From: Torreya grandis
Lineage: Eukaryota > Streptophyta > Pinopsida > Cupressales > Taxaceae
DNA: 64,000 nucleotides
Assembly: GCA_037957365.1 (NCBI GenBank)
Contig: JARHVA010001426.1
Span: 3,164,001 to 3,228,000 of the forward strand
Direction: 5' to 3'
The position numbers were made by a program, and so were the translations under genes. The notes below the pieces were generated by a model. The model was not told where the DNA came from and did not search any database. It saw only the letters and a program-made list of their open reading frames with translations. Shown here one piece after another: positions 25,430 through 38,276 of this stretch. The number at the start of each line of letters is the position of its first letter. Within the stretch, counting starts at the first letter, position 1.

Positions 25430-28400
25430 ACCTACGCATTTCAATCCAATGAACCACTTGGATCTGCTCTAATCTTGATAGTATATAGAATAGATTCATG
25501 GTCTAACTGATGAACTTTCCATAGATTCCTATTTCTTGGCCTCCCATGATATTTTTTCAATTGAATATTCATTGGAAGAACATAATTTGAATATTGTAGT
25601 ATCTTCCTTTGCATTTCATAGTCTTCAAACAACCATACATTTGAATTTTTTATAGGATATCATCGAAGTGAATCTCTTGTGACTACCATAGACCCAATGG
25701 GATAATCAATTTTTTCTCTATCTACAATTAGGAAAGTCAATTTTTTATTTCCATCTGCAAACCTACATAAGTAATAACTTGTTCCCTCTTCATTATCCTC
25801 ATTTGCAATAATAAAAAAAACATGGTTTGCATCATTAAAAAAAAATAATTAATGACACTATGAAGATAGGTAATGAGAATACATAGTACATAAAGATTAA
25901 TCTTCTACTTAGCTATACTAGATTAGATATATGGTCAAACTCATGTGATGATGTCATATCTATAAGTTACAATGTTGCTGGAACCTAATATGTGTTGATT
26001 GGAATTAGAGGTCTAGAACTGCAATCATACACCCACTCTTGTGACTCACACTAGTTCCAAATAGAGTATATGCATGCAAAACAAAATCATGCCAAGTGTC
26101 ACATATGAATAATCCAAGAACCTGCATTTTAGCTACGAAATGAGTGGAGTTCACTTGAACCTGTTAGAGTCATACAATCATCATAGTTTTCCAAGTCTTT
26201 TTCCTATATGAACTAAAATGTCTCTAAATAGTATAATTTGCTTAAGCACCATGACATATTTTCTCATTACACCATTCAAACATAGTTTTTGCATCAATCA
26301 AATTAGAAACATGGTCAAATTTCAACTCCTCCCTTGTAATGATTCTTTTTACACGTGCTCCAACACCATCATGCTCCCCTTTTCCATGGCTAGACTTAGT
26401 GAAACTTCAAATATGTTCTACACCAGTGGTAATGTGTACCCTACTCAACCAATATAACATCTATGCATTCTTGAATTGTGATGTGTAATTGTCTAACCAA
26501 ATGTAATGATTTTTGAAAGTAATGTTCCTCTGAGTCAACTATCCATATAACTTCTAAAAATAACATTATACATACTCTTTACAATGTGATTAGTCATCAT
26601 TGATATAGAAATATTACTCCCTTAATATTTTTTGATTTTTTTATGTACTGTCAAGTGCATGCATGAATGTTATATGCACAAATATGGTAACTTGTGTTGA
26701 GATGAAATACTATAATTGAACTTCCGTTTGTGATTTGAATGTGTAATTTTTAGCAAAGTTGACTACTAAAACAATAAAATAAAGTGGGAATATTTCCTTG
26801 CTTAGATTTAAATGTTAATCCAACCATTTATCCCTATGTGTGTGCCTTACATAATCATAAATAATTTTTTTCATGAATTTGACCATAAATTCTGAAACAA
26901 GTATCTCTTTTGTAACAAGGTCACACCTTTTAGATTCTTTGCCATCTTTTACTTGATAAGTCACAAATTTATATTTTATATTTTTGTCCAATTACACTTA
27001 TACATTCCTCATGGATACATTTTTTAAATTATTCCAATCCATTGCAAATGCTAAAATGTCCATCCAAACATGCTTTCTTATAAAATAACTGTTCATCTGG
27101 GCTTTCACAAAAAATATTTGGAATAAATTCATTAGCTGATTTTGGTAGAACTTCTATGCCACACTCCATAAAAATGTTGTTATAATGCAAAGTACAATGA
27201 ATATGGAGAAAAACATCATAGTGCATTGAAAATTCAACATGTTGTCTAAAACAAAAAGTGGTGTGTGTGTGTGATTATATTTACATAAAAAGGTTTGGCC
27301 ATCTTAAAAAATCTTTGACTAATATTAATTCATATATATTTTTCTAAAAACTTAGAGTAAAATTGTGTTTGAGTCATATCTAAGAAATTTTTGAGATGAA
27401 TTTAACAATTATGAGAACCAAATATTCTTTTCACTACATTTCTTGTATTGGGTGAAACTCTTGTATTATCTTTCCAAAATTATGCAAGTAAGTCTTTCAA
27501 AGCATTGAATATAGCCCTATCCTTTTGTGCAATTCTAACAAATAATGACCAGAGCTATTTCATATTGGGTTCATTAAGACTTTTACATCTTGCAATTTAT
27601 TTCATTAATGTTTTTCTATTTATATCAAGTTTTTGGCTTGTTTTTGAAATCAATCATTTTTTCCCTCTTTCAACAATTACTACACAAGTCATTATACACC
27701 AGGCAATATTACAATCTTTGTTGCATGATTTTGGGCCTATAATATGATATGCATCATGTAGATTTTCAATAATTTAATCATTTTCATCATTGATATTAGA
27801 TTTTCTTATTCCTAATGTGTATATTTTAGGTCTCATCTTCATTAATTTCATCAATGAAATAAATAATTGACATCTTTGACTATCATACTCCAATCTATGA
27901 AAGAAATTATCCTAAATTTCTTGAGCCAGTCTTATTAAATAGTGGTCAGACATTTTGTTATACATTGGTTTCAAATATTTTCATCAACTTCAATTAAGTA
28001 CTTGTCTTTTCTATGCACAATTCTTGGAGGTGTTCTTATTGGTGGAATCCATTCAAAGGGTGTTTTAAAATCATTATATGTTTCCATGATTTTTTTTTCA
28101 TTATTTGTTTCTTCATTATATGTTTCCATGAAATTTTCTTCATTGTTAATTTCATCATTATTTGAGTCCATTAAATTTTCTTCATTGTTGGTGGGTGATG
28201 TATCATGCATAGGATTTCCATCAACAAAATCAAAAACTTTAAACTTTGAATGTGATTTTCCAACATTATATAATTTATTATTGTTAATTTCATCATAATT
28301 CAATTCATTATTGTTAATTTCATCACAATTCAATTCATTATTGTGAATTTCATCATAATTCAATTCATTATTATTAGTTTTATCATTATGTTAGTTTCAT

Positions 28401-28657
28401 CATTATTCAATTCATTATTGTTAATTGCCTCATTATCTAAGGCATTTGGCTCATCAGGGTTAGTGTTTGTATCTTATTTGGAATGAAATGCTTGCATTCA
28501 TAGTTTGTTTTTTTCTCTTAACTCTTTTAATTGATTTGGTGTTTTGTTCTTCATCTTTTTTCTCTTCTTTGAATGCAAACCAAATCCCATTTTTACAAAA
28601 GCAACCAAGAAAGTACTTTAAAATCTGAGGTCTAAAAAAAATGCAAAGAAAGTACAT
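25430..28657 (-). pseudogene. Degenerate transposase-like gene with HGKGEHDG motif
   Basis: The minus strand carries a long decayed reading. In order: an acidic Asn/Glu-rich N-terminal part (about 28000-28440); FKTPFEWIPPIR; a block with VSPNTRNV and NFLDMTQTQFYSKFLEKY (27350-27460); a Cys/His-containing segment around 27030-27226; LVVNFAKNYTFKSQTEVQ near 26720-26780; HGKGEHDGVGARVKRIITRE with the motif at 26365-26388; and a C-terminal piece with GTSYYLCRFADGNKKLTFLIVD and FEDYEMQRKILQYS. From memory this order (MTQTEFY, VVDFAENY, GHGKGEHDGAG) belongs to a family of uncharacterised, probably transposon-encoded DDE-like proteins in plants and some animals; I cannot name it. It is full of stops. 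A host-derived gene is possible but less likely. Confidence 0.6.
28262..28440. repeat. 30-bp tandem repeat (AATTCATTATTGTTAATTTC units)
   Basis: About five imperfect units of 30 bp. On the minus strand each encodes ten residues such as NNELNYDEIN, forming the acidic N-terminal stretch of the transposase-like pseudogene. The whole number of codons per unit fits expansion while the frame was still coding. Confidence 0.8.
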
Positions 28658-28879
28658 AGAGAATATGTAGAGTACATAGGGAATGTCTGTGGGAACAAAA
28701 ATCTTGATTTGAGATAAAAATAGACATTGAAAATTACTTTTTTTTGTTTACTTCAAGCAATGCGTACACATTATAGGAATGTGTATACATTACTATAATG
28801 CATATGCATTACTGAAACATGTACGTATTCCTTGAAGTATAGGCATATACTATAAAAAAAATAAAAAAGGCTCATATTA

Positions 28880-29275
28880 AATGCATAAAATCCCCTATAA
28901 TACTATAATATAAGGCAATAAGAATCAATAAGACTATAATATGATGCAATCAAATTATCAGATGTTGTAATAAAGCTATCATATAATGTAATAAGGCTCA
29001 ATATGATACAATAAGGATATCATATAATGCAATAAGACTATAATAAGATGCAATATGACTATCACATGTTGAAATAAAACTATCATATGATGCAAAAAAT
29101 ATCTAATATGATGCAATAAGGCTATCATATGATGTAATAAGGATCAATATGATGCATAAATCCTCAATATGATGCATAAATATCTAATAAATAATGCAAT
29201 AAGACTCTTGATAAACCTATAAAGCAATAAGACTATCATATGATTCAATAAGGCTCAATATGTAAGATGAAATGA
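28880..29275. repeat. Degenerate short-motif repeat (ATATGATGCAATAAGG)
   Basis: The motif ATATGATGCAATAAGGCTAT and variants recur about 12-15 times at irregular 20-45 bp spacing. TATCATATGATG and GATGCATAAAT are frequent sub-words. It is non-coding. It could be the remains of an old minisatellite. Confidence 0.75.
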
Positions 29276-30100
29276 CCTAATTTTACCCAAAATTCCATCA
29301 TAGGTCCTTACAAAACTAGGTGAATAATGGGTTCACAAATTGGCACTAATCACATTCATGAATTTGTGTATTTATGATGAAATTAAGGAACTTAGGGTTT
29401 TTATTTGTTGTAAAATTAGGATTTAGGCTTATGGATTTAGTGTAATGGGTTTTTACATGTGTATATGTCATGAAATTAGGGTTTAGGGGAATTTTACATG
29501 TTCAAGTGATAAAATTGGGGTTTATGATCAATATGTCATGAAATGTGACCTAATTTAGCCCCTTTAATCACATTGTAGACTCCAATTTAGGTTTAATGGG
29601 TTGAGGTTATCCAAATTTACATTCGTATTTACATTTTTGATTAAATTAGGGTGAGTTAAGACATATATGTTGCATAGATTATACAATTTATTAGGTCATA
29701 AATTTGGTTTAGGGCCTCAATTTTGCCCAAATCATGTCCTTAATTGCACCAATTAACTAATTGGTTCAATTCATGATCTAGAATCATACTTAATTTTATC
29801 CCAAATCATATATTATGCTCATATAGTTACGTCAAGAAGGGGTTGAAATTGGCCTCCCATGCCTCCTCGATTGCATGAATCAACTCTTTGGTTCATTATA
29901 TATATACATGATGAAATTATAGGGTTAATTTCATTCCAAATCACATCATGTATGAAATTAAAAATAGGTTCATATATGGATTATTTTCACCCTAATTACC
30001 CCTATAATTGAACCTTGTTATGCCATGTTTATATGTCATACACCTAAAAATGTTAAAGATTTCAGAGATACATCAGGTCTTGGAAGTTTCAAAGTTAATA
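29276..30100. other. Unassigned DNA with recurrent ATGAAATTAGGGTTTA words
   Basis: TGATGAAATT, AAATTAGGGTTTA and CCTAATTT-type words recur every 60-100 bp, without a regular period. No coding signal is seen. Confidence 0.35.
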
Positions 30101-30109
30101 ATGACCCAA

Positions 30110-30500
30110 GAGGCCAAATCCAAATACATATCACCACATGTACCTCGTATGTGCTTGGAAGTGTCAACACTATTAGAGGTGTCAGTTTCTAGAATCATTA
30201 AACAACTATCAAATCCATATGAGGCCTAATCTAATTAGATATATTACCATGTGTATCTTGTACACACATATACTTATGTTAGAGATCTAACTATGAAGTC
30301 CTAGAAGCATCATATTTTTTAGAGCCGCATGATGCCCAATCCAATAAAATATTTCCACATGTAGGTCTAGTATACCTAGAGAAGTGTTAGATTTTTTAGA
30401 TATGTACATACATTCTACATACTAAAATCATCAAAGATGTTATCACCCTGGGAGTCTTGATCCAATCAGAGATGGCCACATGTACTTCTATACACCAAGT
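30110..30500. repeat. Degenerate tandem repeat, period about 112 bp, four copies
   Basis: The block GAGGCCAAATCCAA..ATAT..CCACATGTACCT recurs, with changes, near 30110, 30222, 30332 and 30450. The spacing is about 112, 110 and 118 bp. Each copy is followed by GTATAC/GTACAC-like words. The copies are highly diverged. Confidence 0.65.
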
Positions 30501-30524
30501 GGCCAATTTGAAAAGATAATATCG

Positions 30525-31170
30525 ATAGGTTGGGATTGGCCCCACTATGTCAAGTCATTAAAAGTACTCAATGATCCCATCAACAGTAAGAAACACTTTG
30601 AAAAATATGAACACATCTCAAATGCTAAGAGGAACAAATCTAGGCATATGCACGTTATGTACTCTCTACATTTATTAGCTCACATGAGTGGAAATCATGA
30701 TGTTTGATACCTAGAAATGTCCCATCACCTCCAACCAATCCATCTAAGGCATATTCACAAATATCATACATACATATAAGCCAAAAATGTTTAAATATGG
30801 ACATCAATCTCATCAAATCATGTCTAGTAAATAATTCACATGATGTGAACCTCTAATAGGCTAGGCCTATCCCTATTGTGTCAAGTCATCAAAATTACTC
30901 ATTGATCACATCAAAAATAAGAAACACTTGAAAAAATATGAAAACATGAGGGCCAAATATAGGCATGTTGCACTCTCTACATTTATTATCTCACATGAGT
31001 GGAACTCATGATCTTTGATACCTAAATAGGTCCCATAACCTTCAAAAAATACAACTAAGGCCTATTCACAAATTTATCATACATACATATAAGCCAAAAA
31101 TGTTTAAAGAATGACATTGATCCCATAAACTCATGTCTAGTAAACAATTCACATGATGTAAGCTTTTGAC
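30525..31170. repeat. Tandem duplication, unit about 340 bp
   Basis: GTCAAGTCAT occurs at 30549 and 30890 (offset 341). The units share long blocks: AAGAAACACTT, CTCTACATTTATTA, CTCACATGAGTGGAA, TTTGATACCTA, CATACATACATATAAGCCAA and CATGTCTAGTAAA, then ATTCACATGATGT. They are about 80% alike. No coding frame is conserved between them. Confidence 0.88.
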
Positions 31171-32820
31171 ATGCCATTACTATATAAAAATTGTCATGTA
31201 TATCCCTTTAAGGTCCCATACAAATTGAGCGAGCATCAAATTTTATAAGTTTTCTATGTATGTATTCAAATTATTTAGATCCCTTTAACTTAAATTAACT
31301 CTAGATCCCAGAGTACATTCATATTAATTCCTACACATAGGAGAGAACATAATTCAGTAACAGACTCTTTAACCTCAAATCTCAAGATAGATAAAGAATT
31401 TTGAGATACTAATTTATTGCAGTCCACATCATAAGGGTTAAGCTCATTATAATGAAATATGAACAAGACAATTGAAGATATGTACATATTATATAATATT
31501 GAAACCTTTGATGAGGGGGTTCACACTAGTGTTCAATTATGATCAACCATATATATGAGGTGAGTAGTTCATCATCCATATGAACAAGTATTGGGTCCCT
31601 CTACTTAGCATCATCCTTGAGGGGAAGCCGGTCTTAGATTTAGGGGACATTGTCATCTTTAATGTATCTTGAATAAGCTCAATAGAGTTTGAGTTGGGGT
31701 GACTTATACATATGTTGTACTTGGTTAATGCCAGGTCTATATCACCCTATATTTATGAAGCATAGTCATACTTTAATGGTTTAGAACAAGGTCACTAGTA
31801 CATTTAGATATTTTCTAAGCTATACATTCATCACTAAAGCCAGAACACCTTAAAGCCACATCATCACTAATGGATACATGTGACCATTTCAAGTTTATTG
31901 AGCTCAAAACCACATCTTATACAAAATAAAACTTGTACCCAACTTGACCAAATTATCAAAATATTTAAGAAAAATAAGTACCTTGTATCCATCATCCTAC
32001 TTTCCTATCTTACCATCCTAATTACATAGTAAGGTATATAACTCTATAGTATTGATAAGCACTAAGTGTTGTCTAGATTATTTTTTATCTTTTAATTGTT
32101 ACATCCATGGTGTGGATAAGACTAGTCCCATGTCAAAGACACACTCTTGAGATGATGTGGGAATGGATGGAGTGGTTGATGGTTGTCCCATGTGTGATAG
32201 AGGAGTAGATGGAGATACACAGAATGAAGGATTAACCATATTTTCATAAGATATCTTACTTTTAGGCAAAATTTGAACAATGTATTTGAATACATTAGGG
32301 GAAATTTGAATAATTATAACAATAGAAGACTCTTGTTAGACTTTCAATTGGGAGCTCAAAATGCACCTATTGAATTAGATGCACTGAGTGAACCTAGAGA
32401 AAACTTAAGGGACTTTATTCATCACATTTTAGGATTTTTTTTGGGATAATCCAAGGCATGATTCATAGGTATTGTACTCTATTAGATAACATTATCGAAA
32501 TAGATATCTAAGAGATGCACTGCTACACTAAGGGCTCAGTTTTTATTTCTACTTACACAAGATTATCTATACTACACAGTCCAATTCAACAAGGTTTCCA
32601 CTTAAACAAATCAGTTCAAAATTTATAAATAAAGGGGTTTGATCAAAGTTATCAAAGATATAAAAAAGGGTAAGATAAGATTTTAGGTAAGTAGGATAAT
32701 ATCAATAAGAAACATGAAATTTAAGGGCAAGTATGATTTTAGGTAAGTAAGGTAGTAAGGTATATCCTTTCCCTACTATAAGAAACCTAAAATTTGTTTT
32801 TTTGGTGTTATTTAAAAATA
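31171..32820. other. Unassigned DNA
   Basis: No recognisable gene, element end or tandem array. Near 32660-32760 a short duplication occurs: AAGTAGGATAATATCAATAAG and GGTAAGTAAGGTAG share a GATTTTAGGTAAGTA word. Confidence 0.35.
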
Positions 32821-32822
32821 AT

Positions 32823-32901
32823 ACATACATGTTATATAATACATATGTGTTATATAATACATATGCATTATATAATGCATATGTGTTATATAATGCATAT
32901 A
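32823..32901. repeat. About 20-bp tandem repeat with a 26-bp perfect palindrome
   Basis: Four units of the type ATGTGTTATATAATACAT. The third is ATGCATTATATAATGCAT, itself a palindrome, and self-complementarity extends from 32859 to 32884 without mismatch. The DNA could extrude as a small cruciform. It is non-coding. Confidence 0.85.
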
Positions 32902-35453
32902 AGTTATTTCAATTTGAATTTAAAACCAAGCCTCTAGGCTCAGAAATGGCTTATATTTTTGATCCAAAGGCTTGTGACTATGCATCTATATCTGAGACCA
33001 AGATTTTTGATAAAAACCAACAAATTTAAACTTCAATCACTAAATATGCAATGGATTTCAACATCAAAATTCAAAAAATTATTACCTTCATGATGAGCAT
33101 ATAGTCCTCTTTCTAAATATATGATTTTTATAATTTTTAGGCTATTTTAAGGGTTTAAACTATATTTATTTCTAATTACACCTTTTTAGGCCATTACATG
33201 CTGAAATATACATTCCTATTCATGTTTATGTAATTTATTTTTCATTGACCTAAATGTAAAACAAATTATATGGTAACAATCTATGCCTAATTCTACACAC
33301 ATTAAAAAAAATCATATTTTTTGAGGTAGTTAAGGGGGGCTAGATGGCTGGACATCCATTTTTTTAATCAATTTTCAAGATCAACTTAATTTAAAAATTA
33401 ATAAAAAAATACATTCATTTAAAAAACATAAAAAATTTATAACACACTTGAAGATCTTATCTATATATTCACCAAAGGTTTTCAAACAATATGTAACATT
33501 GCTCAAAAAATGGTGGGCCACACGACCATTTATCTACTATGTTTTCTTAAAAAAAGTAGGAGGTCCTATTCAAATTTTAGATGTCTAACCTATTTATAAT
33601 TAGCCATTTCTCAAAAAAAAAAAAAAAAATTAGAAACTAGACTCAAAATGCTACAATTCATGTTTTTATACCATCTTCACATTTTGAGTGTAGCAATCTC
33701 AAATTATCTATAGAAGGTCAAATTTTTGAAATTTTTAAAAAATCATATTTATGGGTAGGCCCTTTTTCGTCCCTCAAATGTGTGCAGTTACCTTTATAGA
33801 AGCCTAAAACTAAATTGACAATTTTTTTTATTGTTCTAACTATATAAATCCTAATTAAATGAATCCAAAAATGATTAGAAAAAAAATGGAAAAGGTTTAT
33901 TCAATGAACCTATTTTATAATCTAATTAAATGATACATGATTCCGTATGAAAATAGACATGAATATAGATATTTACAAGGTTTTCTATACTCATTTAGAG
34001 TAACACTAACAACAATTACTCTATTCATAGCAATAGTACTTATTTCTCCTTGTTTTTGGTGAGTGGAATAAAGTTACAATTTTTGCTAGGACCACAAGCA
34101 CAACAAATTTTGGGTATATTTTTGGATGAGGGATCAAATCCTAGCTAGTTTATAAATGCTCTCTCAAATCACTATGGATGTATGATCCCTCATAACATAA
34201 TCACACTAATCTGGAAAAAAAGGATTTAGAAAAGACTTTCTTAAACACTTTGACCCAAAAAAACACTCTCACACATATGGTCATCATGAAAATATATGTT
34301 TAAAAAAATACATCAAATAAACATCTATGTTCATTGATATGACATGTGTTTCAATCATTTATTGAGAAACTTTAATAATTTGGTGGAATCTACATTTTAT
34401 GTTCACATATATGACATGTCACTGAACTTTGCATGTGTGTCTAGTTGGGATTCTTTAATTCCATCACTTGAAATATCATATCATTACCCATCACCATCAC
34501 CACCTATATCACCTTGAAATTTTTAATCACTTTCAAGTTCTATATGGATTTTCCTTTCCACTAAAAATGGGGTCAAAAGTCATGGGTTTTGCATGTGGAA
34601 GATCTATTAGTTTAAAATCTTTCATGCAATCCTCAAAGAAAACTTTATATTAATCCTAGGTCTAATATAAAATGTGCACTTTAGATAATATTTATTTATT
34701 TATTATAAGTTATAAGAATTAATTTATTGATCCTTCACTTCAGCTATGAGTTCACAATGACTAGTCTAGAGGAGAAGGTGGCTTTAGTTATGACTGTATT
34801 AGAGGAGGCAATTTAAATGGACAACATAATAGTCTCTGTAGATAAGGACACAATTGGGAGATGAATAAAGAAAAATATGTTCAAAGAGATGAATAGAGTA
34901 TGAAATTAAAAATGAGCAATGAAATATATAAGGTAAATTCATAAAATCATTTTAGAGGTGTAATTAGTGTCGATAAAACAAACAACAATAATCATCTCTC
35001 ATGATGCCTTCATCCAAATTTGACAATAGAAAAAAGAAATAAAAGATATTGACTCTGTGTAATCTACAACCCCTATGCAATGGGTGAAAGCCATGTAAAG
35101 TCTTCAAATTGTTTTTATCAATAAGATGCATACACTTACACAAGGTTCTATTGTATTCTTTCTTTTCATCAATAAAAGAAAAAGTCAAGTATGAATGTGC
35201 ATGAATGAATATAATATGTAAATGATAATGATAGACAAATTGTGCCTATAAACATGAGATATTTAAAAAGAGTTTATAAGTCTTAGGTGTACTAATATTC
35301 ATTAATTAGTCTCATGGACAATATATGAAATTATTTATATGTTATTTGAGAGCAGCTTATTGGTAGTGAATCATGTTTTAAGACATAAGGATCATACTAT
35401 GTAGGTAATATAAGATCTGATGTTTTGGGCTTTGTGTATAATAATGCTTCACA
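32902..35453. other. Unassigned AT-rich DNA
   Basis: No coding signal. It includes an A run at about 33614-33630. Inverted or tandem structure was looked for and not found. Confidence 0.35.
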
Positions 35454-37830
35454 ATGGTATACATTAAATTTAGCTTGTCCAAATGTAACATTGTTTTCTA
35501 CCTATGTAACTTTGAAACAATACATCTCACTCATGAGATTTTGATGTGGATAAACTTGAGAAATTTATTGCATGAAGATGAAAATGACGTGGTGATGGTC
35601 TTCCCTATTAGATTTTTTATGAAGATAAATATATAGTTTATTTTTATTGACATCATAATTTCCCATTTAATGGTAATGATGCATATGTATTGCTACAAAG
35701 AATATGTGTATGACTTTTAACAAGTGGGAATGAAACCATTGATAGTGGAAGATTGAATTTGTTCACCATGTGATTGATCCAACACACCACCCAATAGATC
35801 AATGCATATTTGACAAAAAAAATTATGTTGTGGGTGGAATATGGGACTCATAATTGAAAACATTAAAATAATCTTGTCTAAATACAACATCATTTTTTAC
35901 CTCTATAACTTTAAAATATTACATCTCATTCATGGGAGTTGATTTTATTCTAACATGAATCCATGTTTGATGTGTATCTTGAATCAATGATATAATGTTA
36001 CTAATATGGGGAATAGACATTAAGGTCCCAAAGTCTATCTTGTTATTATCTCCTGAAAAAAATTACATTTCCTAGGCATGGTTAACATTCTTGGATAGTT
36101 GTTTCTAATGCTATCAAACACTATTGGACATATTGATGACACATTAAGTGCAATGGCCACTCTGGTGTTGGATGTGGATTTAGTTACGTTTAGCATACTA
36201 GCCTAAAAAGTCAGATAGGTCAATGGTATCATTGAGTATAGGGTTTAGTGGAATGGAGAAGGAGTCATTTCAAGTTTAAATGTGCAAGAAGAGATCCATA
36301 GATATTGGTTGACATTGTTTAATTATGCAACCAATGGAAAGGATAGTAATCATGTGGTAGTAATTAGTTTGAGTTTAATAAAATCAAATCAAGGCAATCT
36401 ATGTCTCTTGATGCTAATAAATCAACCTATTTAAAGAGGATATGAAATAAAGGCATGGAATCAACTCCTTCAACATCTATTATATTTGTAATCCCATCAC
36501 CACATAATTAAGGGTAGACAGATTGGGATCAAAATCACTAGGAAAGGCTTTTATTTACGTAATGGATTACATTATTTATGAAAAGAGATAGTCTCAATGC
36601 CCAATCACTATGTCAAAATTTTAGCCCCCTTGATTTTGATTGGGTGACATCTGTATTGGTTGGTTGATGATCCCAATGTGTTTGGATCAGGGAAACTATG
36701 GGTGATCGGATTCAACACCCATGAGAAAATATGGATGGAACCCATTTCTATTTCCAAATATTTTATCCCCCTCTATCATGGTGATTATAATGGATAAATT
36801 ATTTTTGTTACAATTGTGTCAACAAAATTAGAAGCAGCCAAGAGCAATTTGGAATTTCAGGTTTGAAATTTGGATAAAAATTTGAAATGGACATGGGTAC
36901 ATATAATCAGTATCAAGATTGAATTCGTAAACACTCCAAACACTTGTGATTATTTTTTTGGCCATTCATCAGGGTTGTCAATCATGGTGCGATGTGGTTT
37001 ACATAAAATCATTTTCATACTATACAAAAGTATAATATATGCCAACAATCATCAACATTCCAATTCTAAATCTTCATGAAAAATGTGTCATCCATATTTT
37101 GTGACAGACTGTATTTGTGTCTATTGGGATTTCAGCTAATGTTTAGGCATTTAAAAGATTCTATAGATTTAAAGAAGTTATTAGATTTACATGAAATGAA
37201 CCCATTGAAAAGATGTTCATAACTTGCAGGATGGAAGGTTCTTTGATTGTATGTTTGGTATTGTCAAACGTTGATGAGGACAACATGATGCTGATCTGAT
37301 TGCTAGAAGGCTCCATGTCTGATGTGTGATTCAAATCAATGTTGCAATGTTAATAAATATGGAGACAAGGAATTAAGGTTCTATAATATATATTGTAATT
37401 TTTGTTATTCTATGTTGTCAATATATTGACACCTAGAATATTTACATTGGGTTAAGAACATACAAAAGCACCATGCTCATACCCATAGAATAAAGGGCAA
37501 GGCCATACAAAACTTGAAAGTGGTGAAATATTTCAAAGTGAGTTGGGCAGTGATGATAACATGCAATGAAATGGTATTTCATATGATATATACACATGCC
37601 CCGACTTTAGAGGATTTGTCACATTTACATAAATTGAAACCATTACAAAGGGGCTTGTAGCTTGCATGGTGGTGGTATATTTTATTGTCTATTTTCTATT
37701 TAAATATGAAAAGGTGAAATAATTTATGTGTGGATCAAATACAAAATGAAATACCACTAATGTGGGGGTAATACATTGAGGTTATAGAGTCTATCTTATT
37801 TCTTTAATTGTGGTTGAAGTGAGTACCAAA
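35454..37830. repeat. Very degenerate repeat field, period about 400 bp
   Basis: ACATTAAA...CTTGTC.AAAT....CATTTTTTACCT.TATAACTTT..AA..ATACATCTCA recurs at 35461 and 35860 (offset about 399). ATTAAGGT..(C/T)A..GTCTATCTT-type text recurs near 36028, 37370 and 37772. GATTTACAT.AA.TGAA.CCATT.AAA.G..GT..T..CTTGCA recurs near 37185 and 37620. Together these suggest old tandem units of about 400-435 bp. Identity is low, and some intervening units cannot be aligned by eye. Confidence 0.45.
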
Positions 37831-38072
37831 TCTTTTGCAAAGTGCATTCTACATGGGTGCATAAGGGGTTATCGTTGTTGATACAATGTGAATGTCATGG
37901 TAGAGTAGTCATTGGTTGAGAGAAAATGTGTTGGATTGGTGATTATTCCCATGTAGTAGGGAGGGTTGGTAGGTTTAATTTTGAAGCATTAGGGGGTGCC
38001 CACATCATATACTTAAAAGGGGAATATATTCCATGAATGAAAAGAAAACAATGTACATTCCTTCTAACATAA

Positions 38073-38098
38073 TTTGTACCTTTGAGGCAACTGCTAGT
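38073..38098 (+). repeat. 26-bp word shared with 41844-41869
   Basis: The core CAACTGCTAGT is preceded by ACCTTTG(A/G)GG. This copy and the one at 41844-41869 agree at 23 of 26 positions in the same orientation. They lie on either side of the plus-strand LINE. Confidence 0.6.
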
Positions 38099-38204
38099 AA
38101 TAAATAATTTATTGTTTTCATTTAATATAAATTTTAAATATAGATTTCTTTAAAAAATATTATAGTAATAAACTAGTGTAGTTGAGTACCTATTCATTGA
38201 GACA

Positions 38205-38206
<2 letters not shown>

Positions 38207-38275
<69 letters not shown>
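38207..38275. repeat. (TTA)n microsatellite
   Basis: About 69 bp of uninterrupted TTA/ATT triplets. Confidence 0.95.

Positions 38276-38276
<1 letters not shown>

Noticed and set aside
27942..28298. 118-codon plus-strand frame rich in Ser/Phe
   Set aside because: It is the antisense shadow of the repetitive acidic N-terminus of the minus-strand transposase-like pseudogene.
28262..30500. Possible CRISPR-like array because of regularly spaced short repeats
   Set aside because: Repeats are contiguous or irregular with no unique spacers of fixed length, and the genome is a plant.
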